Assembly (NCBI GenBank): GCA_963970005.1
Contig: CAXAMN010001237.1
Location: 1-64,000 of the forward strand
DNA: 64,000 bases
Direction: 5' to 3'
Source: Durusdinium trenchii
Lineage: Eukaryota > Sar > Dinophyceae > Suessiales > Symbiodiniaceae
Shown: positions 38,601-49,912 of the stretch, one piece after another
Position numbering within the stretch: position 1 is the first letter of the stretch
How the letters are laid out: the number at the start of each line of letters is the position of its first letter
Notes under the pieces: model-generated
The model's database searches: none
What the model was told of the DNA's origin: nothing
Seen by the model: only the letters and a program-made list of their open reading frames with translations
Program-made: the position numbers and the translations under genes

Positions 38601-41600
38601 GCCGCCTGAAGCACCTCGCAGGTGTGAACTCAGCACAAGCAATCAAAGGATCTGAATATGCTGCTCCATGGATGGTCCTCATGGTCGTCCCTCTTCAGAT
38701 TTTTCGGGTGTTTCACCGGACCGACTTCGTACTGGAGAGTGACTACTGGTGAGTGAACCCGTCCTGTCCACGTTCGTCTCGCTTTGGAGTCGTGGAGTGT
38801 TGCAGGCCCAACACATCACCCATTCTCAAACCAAGGCATCCACCGCACCCGCAGCTGCACGACCTACCGCGCGACGAACTCCCGCGCACCTCCCCGCAGG
38901 AGTGGTTCAGCATGGCTTCCCAGGTGGCTTCGCAGAGCTGTCGGAGCCCCACGTCGCTCAAGGCCTTGAGCTCTCGGAAGGTCCCACTCTGCAGCACCTG
39001 CCGAGCGCTCGCGAGCGCCTCGCGGACGAACACGACCCATCCTGCATCGAAGAAATGATGGATGACGATCCGCTCGAGGGAGCAGAAGCTGGATATGGGT
39101 GTTCAAGTAGGACAGACCTCCCAGGCACCCCCCTGGAAGAAGGAATTTAGACCAGTCAGTCTATCCGGTAGGGGGTCCTCCTAAAATACGGACCTCCTTG
39201 GGGCCTCACAGCTCCGAACCAGGGGCAGTCGGAGTGGTGTAGGCGGCCCCCGAACAAGGTCCGCCTCCAGCGCCGCCATCGCGGAGGAGGGCGAGGGCGA
39301 TGGCTCGGCGCCGAGGGCTCGGAGGGCGGCCAAGTGCACGGAGGTGCACCTGGGCGGGGGGCCAGCGCGCCCACGAGGTCGGCCGGGCTGAGATTCCGTC
39401 GGGAGGGCACCTCTTAAAACACGCAAGATGAATGAACATCTGAAGAGATGTGGTGCAACAGACTTGAGATGCCCCACGAGTCACAAATGAACTGTAAACT
39501 GTAAGCAGAAAATCCGAAGGTGATTGTCTTGCCGATGGGTTTACTTACCACTCTTTGTGACCCTCTTCCAAGGCACCGAGGGGAGTCCCGGTGAACCCCC
39601 GGTGGGGATTCGGACAATGGTCGAAACCACCGGCTAGTCAAAAGCGCTGACCTAGCAGCTAGGTGTGTAGATTCATGACATAAAGTGAGACTTTGCGTGA
39701 ACAGCTTTGGCCCACAGGTCCTTTCTTCACTAAAGGCCATGAGTTTGCATGGGCAAGGTGAGCTGAAAGCAGGACAAGAAAGCAACATCAACATTTGTAC
39801 CACACCAAACTCATGCCCTCAAACACACATCTCATTCTTGAGAGCCCAATGACCGAAGAAGCGTCTCAATTGTCTGCAGGATTGCAATTTGAATCTCATT
39901 GGGGCCCATTTGTTGGGAAAAAAAACATGTACCTCTCCTCTCCACTACGGGTAGCCCCACGCAACGATCCTGCAGCTACCTTGATTGGTGGTGAAGCCCC
40001 ATTCAGCCACAGGCCTATAATTACTGGCTTCATCTGATCTTGGCCTGGGTCATCACTGCATGGAGGCAGCGCAGGTCCATTCTTCCCTGCTCCCACATCT
40101 TGCCCCCGTGACCCATCTCTCACGACAACACGGTCCAGATCGCACTCATTGCCGAGTCGCAGCCGGATATGGCACATCCCCCGTGAGATGAGGGAAATGG
40201 AACGCTGTGTCCATGCGGACCGCTGACAGAAACGGCTCTGGCCATCGGACGCAAAAAGCCCACTGAGCTGCGCTGCCTGATCGATGCATCGGAGCAGTAG
40301 GGGAGCCACTTCTGCATAGTGAGCACCCAGGTTCCTCAGATCGGCGTTCACCAAAGGCTCGCGATCCAAGGAACCCAAAAAGGGCGACCAAACAGCTCAC
40401 AATTCATCAGCCTGGGTGATGGCCGCCTTGGTCACTCCATCTTCAGGCCAAGACTCCCCATAGCCTTTGAGAGGCCGTAAAAACTGAAGACTAAGGCATG
40501 CAGCTTCTCATGCTCGCCAGCGCTCTGCAATTCGGCCAGCACCTGTGCACGTGCTCGGTGTGCACGTGCTCGGTGTGACATCCAAAGCTTCGACCGGAAA
40601 TCTGAGCGGATGAAGTTTGTCCAACAACTTCTTGCAAACGTACACAGCCCAGTGGCCCGTGGCAAGACTGTATACATCCAGTCCACGTTCCATCTCGCTC
40701 CGTCCAACCCATCGAACTCACGCCCCCCCGGACGCAAGAACGACAGGGAGGATGTCCAGGGCAAGATGCCCAAGCAACTTGGGCAGGACACATCCGACTT
40801 GAAATGCCATACACTGGTCATTGCACTGATACGGATGAAAAATACGGATCGCCCACCTGAAGCTGGCGCGCTCTCACGGATGGGCCTGAATTGGGGAAAC
40901 CTCCCCCTACTTCCCCCACCATTTCCCTCCTTGCTCGGCTCCAACGCCCTTCCTCCCCCCCACCTGTTGGTGCAGCGCCGCCGAGAAGTCCGTGTGGCGC
41001 TCCTGGACGATCGAACGAACTCGACCGACCGCCAAGCGGTGACCTTCATTGGATCCCAAGAGAGGCTGAACAGCCTTAGAGGCATCTGATAGCCCATCCC
41101 ATATGTACCACTATATACAGGGTTCGAACGTTCAGGTCTCTCAACCTCTCTTGGATCCTCAACAGGAATGAGATCGCTTCTGGTAGGGCCCCCTTTTTAG
41201 AGGTCACGGTTTTAGGTCACGAAAACCGAAAAATGGAAGAAGTCCCAGTAGACCAGTAAAGCATGAAACACTCCCGAAAACTAACATGGACCCTGAGAAT
41301 GGAACCCGGAAAGGCTGCTTTCCTCTAGACTCTATCCAAACCAGTGGTTTTCAGGTTCCATGTCAATGTGCCAGTGCGTAGGAGCCGTAGATAGCAGTTT
41401 CTGCGCTTCTTTCTTGAACCAAACGTCGATCTCCCACTGTTTTTGGCAAATCAGAGTGGATCTGTGATGTGTTCAACCTGGGAGTGCCTCTGGTCTTGTG
41501 GGGGTTCAAGGTCACAGGCAGGCAGCTCATTGGGGAGTTGGGCTTGAGGGGGGAGTGTTACACGACAATCAACAAATGCATCAGGCTTCGGCAAGCACGG

Positions 41601-44600
41601 TTCGGCAAGCACTGCAAGCACCACACTTCTGATCAATACAAGACCTGGAGTTTCTCAGCTCTTCGAATGGAAGCCTTGATCCCGTTGTCCAGGTGAGCCG
41701 CGCGCAGCGGGCTGTGCCGAACATGAGCGACCGTACGGCGACCGAGGCACCTGATGCCACTGAGCACTGAAGGCGGCAAAAGCCGTGTTGAGAATGGCAC
41801 GGCAGTCATCGGACAGTCCTGGAGCCCACAGAACTCGAAGAAACCGAAACCCAACAGATCCCCGGACAGAACTCAAATCCTTTAAAAAACACTGGAACGG
41901 AGGAAAGTGAACCCGAAACAATTCCAAGTGAAACGTAGGCCCCCAGGAAGACCATGTTCATCTACTTCCGGGCGTTCTGGTGAATTTCCATCGCCTTGAT
42001 AGCTCTTTTCTCCCAGAGCTTCCCCCACAAACGCATTTGGGCCCAGAAGCATCACGGTTGATTGGTGGTATCATGCCACACGGCAAACATGTCCCTTTTT
42101 CAGGCACTTTGGAGAAAGAAGAAAAAAGAAAGAGGTCCATGCCTATACTGCCATTAAAGAGGGGAAAAAAATCAAAGCTGCTTTTCTCATCCCATCTTCA
42201 ACCAGGCCGGACCCCATGTCAACACTGATACTGCTACCGCCCCCGCTCGGTCCTGGGCGGACGGCCCAGTCATAGAGCAACTGCACCGACGCCTGTCGGA
42301 GCCGGCGACGGCGCCGGCGACGGAGAAGGCCACCGTTGCCCCCCCCCCAACACCGATGCGCATGAGACTGATTCATGCACCACATGCAGACTTCGGAACC
42401 CACCACTGCGGCCTGTTGTTTCTGTGTGTTTCGCCGCGGAAAGCCACATCAACCCCAACTGGAGTTTGTCCCACTCGGTATATGTCCCCTTTTTTCTTGC
42501 GCGGATCACTCTGAAGGCAATTACATTGCATGCAGAACAAAGAATCTCACTCGCCCATGTTGGGGGGGTGCTGTTGGCTGTTGAACTTCTGCCTCTTCCA
42601 AACTCAATCAATCTTGAGTATAATGATGCGCTGAAGCTGCTACGAGGCAAATCTACTGTAGGTACAAATGAACCGACCACTCCAAGTTGGTCATTTTCAC
42701 CATCACGTCTCAAGGCTCACAAACGGCGGAAGGCGGACGAATGGTGCCTACTTTCTGCCCATTGGGCAGGCTACAAAAACACAGGGTCTGCTTGCCGGTC
42801 ATGTGTTCTTGCCGAACACATTCACAACGCCCTCGCAGGAATCCGCACCTCCAGGAAACCTTCTGGTTGAGTCTTTAGCTGGCCTATATTATATAACTTG
42901 CTTGAAGCTCTCCAACATCCTCGAATCCTCGATCCTTCTCCAGCAGCCACCTCATCCATCCGGCTCGTCCCGCCAGCTCGTCGCCTGAAAGGTGTCGCTG
43001 AACTCCTGCGGCGCCCGTTCCGCTGCCAGGGCCAACGGGGGCACCACCTCGTGCAGCATCCGCTGGTGCTGCGTCTGCTCCAGGACCTCCCAAGTCCACA
43101 GGGTTCATCAGGGGGAAGCTACACTAGCGCCAGAGGGGTGGGGAAGTTTAGGAGCTACAGTAAATGGTCACCAGGTGATGTGCTTGCACTCTCAACTTAT
43201 ATGTGTGTTTGGCTTGGTGGGAATTGATGTTGGGCCGTGGCGTCTCGTCATTAAGTTGATATTTGTCTTCGTTTGCTTTGGAGTTCACTAGCCATGGTTA
43301 GGGACACTAGCTCAAAAGCCGAGGTCAACATTCATGATGTGCAACATGCCCACATCACATAAGCTCCAAATAATAAAGAAGCATATAAGCTGAATCAACG
43401 CTAACCATTTAAAAGATTTTAAAGGAACTTCTCCAGGGCAGCTACAGTGCCACAGGTTGCGGGACCCTATCTCGCCTTGAGCAAGTTCTCGAAGAGCTTC
43501 GTCGCAGGCGTGCCCGTCAACACCCTGGCACCTCGAAAAACAGTGCTGCAAACCGCGCGGCCCCGGTATGTTCAACGAGGGTATTCAACGGGGGTCGAAC
43601 GGACCCGCATGTGTGAGGGTGAAGGACTCCGTCCAACGTCTGGCACGAAGCAAGCAAAATGAGGCAGAAGCTTGGACATCATTCGACCGAGGCCAGTGAA
43701 AAGTGTGAAGGTCCAAGATACATTGTTTCATTGTGAATGGGCTAAGGACGGTGATGTTCAGGCTCCGAGTACCGTGTTCATGACCCCTCCCCCAAAGTGT
43801 CTAGATCTCGGGTATATCCTATTACCGCGCCCAGTGGATGATGATGGTTAGGTTGCTGGCCGACATCTTTAATCCGACTGTTACAGGCTTCCTGGGACAA
43901 ACCCGATGTCTAGATCGATTCATGTCGCAGTCCGCCTCTACATGTCTTCAATCTTCAGACCCCGCAGCGATTCAAACAGTGAAAAGCGCCCAAATCCCTG
44001 CCAGGCATGCAACACATTTCGAGTGTTCCTTTTCAACCTACCATGTTGAACATGTGCCTAGCTCCTTCAACACCCCCCAAAAAAATATATATATAGAATC
44101 AAACAAGTTGTTCTTCCAAAAAGGGCCACCTTCAAGGCCAAAACCCCCCCCAGCCACTAGCTCAGCCTCGGCTTCGATCCCGACCCTCAAAGCTCACCGT
44201 TTCGCAGGGGTCCTCGGCTCTCGGCGTTTCCCGGCGGGGGTGTAGTGTGGTGTGGTGTGGTGTGGTGAAGGAATGCTTTTAGGGGCATGAACCCAAAAGG
44301 AGGCTCATGGACGGCGTATGATGAGGACATCCATGCCAAATGGGTCACTCACCTGAACTGAACACAAAACATTCGGGTGACTCTTTTGGGAAGGGACCCA
44401 TCCCTTTCGACGGATTAGGCAGTCCCTCAAGGTTGGTCCGCATCAGATGGACACTGCTGACACGCTCGGTGCTACGCTAATGGATGATTGATGTTACCCA
44501 TGTCCCTGCTGAGCAGTGAGCATGCCCAGAATCGATCCAAAGCAATCTTTACCCATTCTGGACTGCGCTTGTGGAAGGTCTCCTTGAAACCTTAACTTGA

Positions 44601-47028
44601 ATCGCGAACCCTCAGATGATGACTGACTGGTCTCCCTTGACTGCCAAGTACTTTGTGCATGCGGAAGCAGCGCCACGCAACGGAAAGAAAAACAACAGGT
44701 GGTGGGTGTCAAAAAGGAAGCCCCAGCGCCCCCCAGCACCCCTCAGCGAGTGCCGGGACTCCATTTCCAGCATGCCCCGCAGCAGGCGCAGCAAGGCTTG
44801 CAGTCGCGGGAAGGTCAGGGAAGCATTGAAGCGCCGCAGCAGATGTTTCCAGAGTTGAGGAAAGGCTGCGAAGCACGTGCAGTAGAGGTAGAGGCACCTG
44901 CCGCGGCATGTCCAGTCGAAGGGTTTGGGGTGGCATTGTGAAACCCTCGCGCGGCTGGTGGTCACCTTCAGCTACAAGCTAGCCTGACACAGCCTGAGCC
45001 TCTGGGACTCTAAAGCAGCGGCCTGGTCCGCTAGGCTTATTATTATGTCCAGTCAGTAAGGTGGTTGAAAGAATGACTCTCTCTTCAGGCACGTGCCTCT
45101 CACTGAAGACTCCAGACTTCGAGTTCAGCCCAACAACGAGTGCCCCTGCTCACAGGCAAAACTCTAACAGTGAGTACAGACTTTGTAGCTCTGGCACTTC
45201 TTACCGGGTTACCGGCTACAAAAAAATCTACATGCGTGCTGAAGGGAATGGGCTGCGGGAGTGCGCTTCCAAAACTGCTCAACACATCTCCTATGATCTC
45301 CTCATGCTGAATGGAAGATCTGAGTATTCGAGAAAGGACTTCTCCTTTCTAAGAACGATCTCTTGCCAGGTCAGTGGTTCCTTCCTCGTTGTTCCGGTCC
45401 CACCCAGGTCCCACGTTCGTTCGACCACCACACGTCTCACCTTCCGGCCGCGGAGGAGACGCGGACCGACTCCAAACCTGGGGTCCCGACGCCGCCGGGC
45501 GCGACGCGAGTGCCGAGTCCAACCGGAACGAGCCGGACGGGGAGTCCAACGGGACCGGACGCCACGCGTCTCAACAAGACCCGAAAAGGGCCCTTCTGCA
45601 GTGTGAACCTGGGAACCAACCTGGAACACCTTGTTCGTGTGTAGTTCTCCCCCAGCTGAGACTGGTGAGAGATCGGTGTCGGGGTGTTGCGGCCCGGTTC
45701 GGTGCCAAGGCCGAAAGACGGTTGGACAATCCTTACTCATACTCCTACTTGACGAGCGATGCAATGTGGAGGCCATTTCGCAACCAGTTCAAGTGATCCA
45801 CAAACTTCATGTCATTTTCTCCACCAACTTGATTCATCCTCACCACACACGGACAAAACAACACGCAAGGAAACCACCATGCCCCATGTGCAAGGACAAG
45901 GTCACAGCATCCACCAACAAGAGACATGTTAAGAACGACTACAAATCCCACAATGATAGGGGGTACAGTAGATCATGCTATGAACCCAAAGAAGACCTTG
46001 CAAGCCTAATCCTACATGGTCCGTGGTCAATGCGGCCTCACTGACTTGGTTCACCACTAACCGGGTCATTGCTCAACATTCTCCGTTTCGAGAGATGCTG
46101 CACATCGTCCACTTCGACCGTCAGACCATTGGTCACAATCAGCATTCTTTCTGTTCCTGTTGTTCACCACCTTTCTCGGCAGTGGCCATCTCTACTCTTA
46201 CTCAGCTCAAGCACGACACCAACTGTCTGTCACCTGCCGTACCACCGAGAACTCGTACCACCCATGGCCCATACCGTCCGAAGCACCGGTCTCCACGAGG
46301 CCCTCCATCAACTTGGCCTCGTGGTCCTCCACTTTTGACGCCGGCGGTAAAGAGGTGGAGAGGTCGGACCGAAGTCCCGTTGCGAAGCCGGGTCCGATGT
46401 GAACACTGAAAACCTGCCCGCCTGGCCATGGCCCACAAGCCAGGACTGCAGCCCTTTCGGATTGTCTCTCAAACATCAAAGATTAGGAGAGAGTATGTGG
46501 GAAGTGGTGAGTCTATGACAGTTTTGCACATGTTTGCACTGTTCCTGGATGAGGGGAGCAACCCACCCACCCCACCTGCAGCTGCTGAAGCTCTTCCACA
46601 TCTGGGACGACCTGTCCATGGTCCTTGGACGGCGCGGTCCCCCAACGAAGAGCTCTGAAGAAATGGATCTCTAGAAAGCGACCAGGTGGACATAGTGGCA
46701 TAGCAAAGAAGTCCATATTCCTGCTTGACTGGGCTTCCCTTTAGACCGACTCGGTTTAACAGAAGCACCAGCTCGGTGTAATGCCCATAGAGACGAAATG
46801 GCGATCTCTACACCATCCCGCGGCCAGAGACACTTGTGAACTTCTCTCTTCTACCCTGCTCAAAAGCAGGTCAACCAAAGCCTCCAAAGACCAGTATATA
46901 ATTGCCACCACACAACCCCCCAAGCACTCCCAAAACAGCCAAACCCCCCACCTTCTTCAAGAACTTCTCGAAGGCCAACAGCGAGGCTGGCCGGTCCCCA
47001 CAGCTCTCCCAGCGTCCGGGGAGCAAAT
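35555..47028 (-). CDS. Upstream minus-strand exon cluster, probably N-terminal HEAT region of the same gene
   Basis: At least thirteen further minus-strand exons with helical sequence and GT/GC donors lie upstream (listed separately). Some neighbours share phase exactly (39041 to 38553 to 38414; 43476 to 42985; 35555 to 34067); others do not, so exons are missing or two genes are present. PIKKs have long N-terminal HEAT arrays, and no other domain is recognisable here. Confidence 0.4.
36285..36448 (-). CDS. Possible exon with a membrane segment
   Basis: The frame reads FREAVWRLFGQPGVPNN, then a hydrophobic stretch LKTLWLLLLAAAFFVS. A membrane helix would be odd in a PIKK, so it may belong to another gene or be a shadow. 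Confidence 0.25.
37186..37222 (+). repeat. CACCTCACCTCA minisatellite
   Basis: Three tandem units of about 13 bases within a putative intron of the minus-strand exon cluster. Confidence 0.85.
37226..37346 (-). CDS. Putative exon
   Basis: It reads FRLVVRTRPPAVLRARGTLS, PGDGTQHRDFREYLSSMLWR and APGR, beginning with two bases after TCTGAG and ending near a GC donor (GCAGG then GCGAGG). Confidence 0.4.
37735..38414 (-). CDS. Longest exon of the cluster (about 680 nt)
   Basis: It starts after TCTCAAG with one base. Helical repeats include LHAGVANLQLLQHYSGVLEP, EMLLAAKLLRLLDDEALVEW, IAEEVSHLVAARPHSKGLRL and TADPQALAECALALWRDEPR, consistent with a HEAT/ARM-type solenoid. The 3' boundary (37735-37840) is uncertain. 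Confidence 0.6.
38553..38614 (-). CDS. Putative exon
   Basis: 62 nt from TGCGAG to a GT donor (GGCAA then GTCCCG). It reads VLQAACLEKVLEELQEIRPG plus two bases, which join the 1-base start at 38414. Confidence 0.55.
38890..39041 (-). CDS. Putative exon
   Basis: 152 nt from GATGCAG to a GT donor (GGGGAG then GTGCGC). After two bases it reads WVVFVREALASARQVLQSGT, FRELKALSDVGLRQLCEATW and EAMLNHSCGE, ending in phase 0. Confidence 0.6.
39240..39395 (-). CDS. Possible exon, frame uncertain
   Basis: Natural-looking pieces are PADLVGALAPRPG in one frame and HLAALRALGAEPSPSPSSAM then AALEADLVRG in another. GC-rich composition makes shadows likely. Confidence 0.25.
40230..40345 (-). CDS. Putative exon
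   Basis: The frame reads NLGAHYAEVAPLLLRCIDQA then AQLSGLFASDG after CTGAG. Ends are approximate. Confidence 0.45.
40465..40542 (-). CDS. Putative exon
   Basis: 78 nt, exactly 26 codons, from TGCACAG to a GC donor (TCAAAG then GCTATG). It reads VLAELQSAGEHEKLHALVFS then FYGLSK. Confidence 0.55.
41051..41158 (-). mobile_element. Small MITE family M2, copy 3 (inverted, most complete)
   Basis: 108 bases bounded by GGATCCCAAGAGAGGCTGA and TCAACCTCTCTTGGATCC, a near-perfect inverted repeat. The inside contains the shared core and GGGTTCGAAC, a tRNA B-box-like word. Confidence 0.75.
41281..41345 (-). repeat. Dispersed repeat family R3, copy 2 (inverted)
   Basis: The reverse complement aligns with 17355-17426 over about 65 bases with scattered differences, ending in the identical CAGGGTCCATGTTAG. 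Confidence 0.6.
41751..41833 (-). CDS. Putative exon
   Basis: 83 nt from CTTCGAG to a GT donor (CATCAG then GTGCCT). It reads LWAPGLSDDCRAILNTAFAA then FSAQWHQ. Confidence 0.55.
42985..43086 (-). CDS. Putative exon
   Basis: 102 nt, exactly 34 codons, from TTGGGAG to a GC donor (TTTCAG then GCGACG). It reads VLEQTQHQRMLHEVVPPLAL then AAERAPQEFSDTFQ. Confidence 0.55.
43476..43524 (-). CDS. Putative micro-exon
   Basis: 49 nt from GTGCCAG to a GC donor (CTCAAG then GCGAGA). After one base it reads VLTGTPATKLFENLLK, ending in phase 0 as the exon at 43086 needs. Confidence 0.45.
44746..44897 (-). CDS. Putative exon, frame ambiguous
   Basis: After CGGCAG two frames are open: VPLPLLHVLRSLSSTLETSA (phase 0, agreeing with 46234) and CLYLYCTCFAAFPQLWKHLL then RRFNASLTFPRLQALLRLLR. 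The second looks more natural; phase favours the first. Confidence 0.4.
46234..46413 (-). CDS. Putative exon
   Basis: 180 nt, exactly 60 codons, from CGGGCAG to a GT donor (CGGCAG then GTGACA). It reads VFSVHIGPGFATGLRSDLST, SLPPASKVEDHEAKLMEGLV and ETGASDGMGHGWYEFSVVRQ. Confidence 0.6.
46576..46652 (-). CDS. Possible exon
   Basis: 77 nt from TTCAGAG to a GT donor (CTGCAG then GTGGGG). It reads LFVGGPRRPRTMDRSSQMWK then SFSSC, but its end phase does not match the exon at 46413. Confidence 0.3.
46952..47028 (-). CDS. Putative exon
   Basis: 77 nt from TGGCAAG to a GT donor (AAGAAG then GTGGGG). After two bases it reads LLPGRWESCGDRPASLLAFE then KFLKK. Confidence 0.5.
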
Positions 47029-47682
47029 CTTGCCACATGGCCGTTTTGCCAAAAGGAGGAACTGGCGAACACCCCGAAGCAGGGTAGCTCTCCGGACAAA
47101 TGCCGAGATCCTATTGGGATGGGTTTCTATTGTGTTGATCCGTTGTATGTTGGGGAGTTCGTGATGGATGAAGTTGTCCAAGCTGGGGTTTGCCCCCGGC
47201 CGGGGCACACCCCTCTTGCTGTGAGCCAACCACAAGAAGAAGATTGACTCAGGAAATCTCAGGAAACGCTACTTCGAGAAAGGACATCCCAATGGATGTC
47301 CGCCTGCCACTCAACGGCATTCAAGAGTCGCTACATGTTTGTTGAAAACCTCGGCAATTCTCTTTCGCTAATCCACCCGAATTTGCTCCTGAACGACCTG
47401 GTAGCACCTGCCTGACACAGTGATGAGACTCATTATGACACCTTCACCTGTCTGTGTACAATGTCGAGCGTGTGGAGTCACTGAAAAGCAACCTCCCATT
47501 AAAGGTTGCTGCTGTGTTAGACTTCAAGAATAGAGCTCAAAGGGCTCCTCAAGAACCTATCTTGCCACACGACCAGAAGCTGGCTGTCTCCCGCTCTAGT
47601 TTTGCCCGTGGTGCTAGTCTGCCGGGTGACCCGTCCCATCTCTCCGTTCAGGGAATGGTCGGACTGTCCACTCCATCGCTCA

Positions 47683-48123
47683 TCACCGTACCCCAGAAGG
47701 CGACAGCGCATGCAAACGGACGAAAAAGACTGACCCCAGAAGGTCGTTTGGCCTATGAATACCCATCACAAGTAGTAACGTCCCTGAGATGCCCAGGCCC
47801 ATTCCACTCAAGCAACTCAACAACATGCGTTTCCAAAAAAGAAAGCAGTGCAGGTGCGCGACTAGGCTCTCTTTGAACAAAATGGCTGCAGCTTTGAACT
47901 CATTCTTCCTGAAGCTCACTAAGCCAAGCCGTTCCAAAGTCACTGCAACACAGCGGCCAGCCTCGCTGCCACCACAAAAACGCTCCATGGCTAGGCTCTC
48001 TTTGAAGAAAGTCTCTGCAGCTTCCAACTTATTCTGTTTCAAACTCACATTGCCAAGCTCATGCAAAGTCAACGCCACTGAGTGGCTAGGCTTGCTGCCA
48101 GCACAAGAACGCTCCATGGCTAG
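47683..48123 (-). CDS. C-terminal part of TPR-array protein (after gap)
   Basis: It resumes the same TPR units after the gap (ALTLHELGNVSLKQNKLEAA, then ETFFKESLAMERFCGGSEAG). After the last unit the sequence changes to a hydrophobic stretch (MLLSCLSGMGLGISGTLLLV) and stops at 47683; that tail could be a membrane segment or retained intron. Confidence 0.6.
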   Translation of the reverse strand, partial: LAMERSCAGSKPSHSVALTLHELGNVSLKQNKLEAAETFFKESLAMERFCGGSEAGRCVAVTLERLGLVSFRKNEFKAAAILFKESLVAHLHCFLFWKRMLLSCLSGMGLGISGTLLLVMGIHRPNDLLGSVFFVRLHALSPSGVR

Positions 48124-48133
48124 NNNNNNNNNN
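48124..48133. other. Assembly gap (10 N) inside TPR repeats
   Basis: Ten N in the middle of near-identical 126-base coding repeats; the true repeat number is unknown. Confidence 1.
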
Positions 48134-49771
48134 CACTGGGACTAAGTGGCTAAGCTCGCTGCCAGCAAAAGAACGTGCCATGGCTAGGCTCTCTTTGAAG
48201 AAAATCTGCAGAAAAGTCACTGCCACAAAGCGGCTAGCCTCGCTGCCAGCAAAAGAACGCTCCATGGCTAGGCTCTCTGTGAAGAAAGTCTCTGCAGCTT
48301 TCAACTTGTTCTTTTCCAAATTCACATTGCCAAGCCGATGCAAAGTCACCGCGACTGAGTGGCTAGGCTTGCTGCTGGCACAAGAAAGCTTTATGGCTAG
48401 GCTCTCTTTGAAGAAAGTCTCTGCAGCTTCCAACTTTTTCTGTTTCAAATTCACTTCGCCAAGCTCATGCAAAGTCACCCCCACTGAGAGGCTAGGTTCG
48501 CTGCCAGCACAAGAACGCTCCATGGCTAGGCTCTCTTCGAAGAAAGTCTCTGCAGCTTCCAACTTATTCTGTTTCGAAGCCACTTCGCCAAGCTCATGCA
48601 AAATCACCGCGACTTTGCGGCTAAGCTCGCTGCCAGCACAAGAACGTTTTATTATAGCTAGGCTCTCTTTGAAGAAAGTCTCTGCAACTTCCAACTTATT
48701 CTTTTCCACATTCACAGTGCCAAGCTCATGCAAAGTCAGTGCAAGGGCATAACTGGGATGCTCGATGTCAACCATGGCTTGGACTAACATAATTGACTCA
48801 AGACTCTTGCGCTCCTCATCTTGAGGATGTTGGTGCAACAAAGAAGCGACAATGCCCACAATGCCCTTTTGTGGTTCACCATTTTTTGTTGTCAGGTGAG
48901 TGAGGGCACGCGTGACTCCTGCTTTGAGACGTTCAAGCCTTGCACGAATACGGTCCACATTCTGTTTGTGCCGTGCACTGCAGTGCATGCAAAAGTCCCA
49001 GTTGCACTCTCTGCACCCTAGCCGACGCGCTGCTTTGGGAAACCTCCGGCTGCAAGAATCACAAGACCAGCCATCGCCGAAGCCTTCCTGCTCAACAAGC
49101 TCGTGCATCCAAGGGCACGTTTTGTCCCCAGCAAACCAAAGAGCGCCATGCTCATCCATAAGCCGTGTCACCCTCGCCAAGAAGCTCTGGAGCCTATCAG
49201 CTGCACCTTGAGGCAAGTTGGTCTCTGCAACCTCTTGAACTCCAGACCACCGCGGCGAGCTGGGCTTCATGTTGGCACTAGTGGGCCCCGTGCTTGTCAT
49301 CTCAGGGTACCCTCTGGTCACCTCTGTGCAGGTACCCAGCTCCACCAACGCCACCTCCGCCTCCCTCGCGGCCCGCCAAAAGACATAGGCCTGCTGCAGC
49401 ATCTGTTGCGGGTCCGCATGGACAGAGCCCGCCTCATCGGCGATCTCTTGAAACAAACCCGGCACATCATCAGGCTCAGGGTCTCCAAGCTCAGGTTCTT
49501 GAAAGTTCTCCTCCAGCAGATTTATGAGGTCGATCACAACCTCCAGAATCGCTGCCGAAATGTCAAGCTGTTGCCGGAAACTGTTGCAGTTGGTCGCATC
49601 CTGGGCCAAAGACTGCACCTCTCCCAAGAGATGGTAGTATCTCTCAAAATACCGGATTTCTTCACGCCATGCTGGGTTGTCAGCCATGTGCTTGGGATCT
49701 GGGTATCTATATAGATGAAACTCGTCGTGTGCATCCGTGCGTGATTGATGCAAATGCAAATGCATGATCAT
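48134..49771 (-). CDS. TPR (kinesin-light-chain-like) protein with zinc finger, N-terminal part
   Basis: ATG at 49771 or a downstream Met such as Met29 (ADNPAWREEI). Residues about 30-200 are helical and acidic. A Cys/His cluster at about 231-266 (CDSCSRRF, CRECNWDFCMHC) resembles a ZZ/treble-clef finger. From about residue 340 there are tandem units of about 42 residues, ALTLHELGxVxxxKNKLEAA then ETFFKESLAMERSCAGSE, i.e. TPR_12/kinesin-light-chain-type repeats. One unit near the gap lacks its middle (VAVTFLQIFFKESLA). Likely a scaffold protein; the partner is unknown. The frame is continuous from 49771 to the gap and the DNA repeats are very similar, indicating recent tandem duplication. Confidence 0.7.
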
Positions 49772-49878
49772 GCTGAGATAATGACAAACTACAGTAGCGG
49801 CAGTAAATCTCCACCTTGCGACATGAGAGATAGGTCTAAATCTGCATGCTCAAATCACCCCTCCACGCAAGCTATAAA

Positions 49879-49912
49879 TATATGTATATATATATATGTG
49901 TGTGTGTGTGTG
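49879..49912 (+). repeat. (AT)n(GT)n microsatellite
   Basis: ATAT run followed by (GT)9, just upstream of the TPR gene start on the minus strand. Confidence 0.9.

Noticed and set aside
45291..45796. Open frames on both strands rich in Arg, Pro and Ser
   Set aside because: All six frames look low-complexity and no splice junctions or phase link to neighbouring exons were found.
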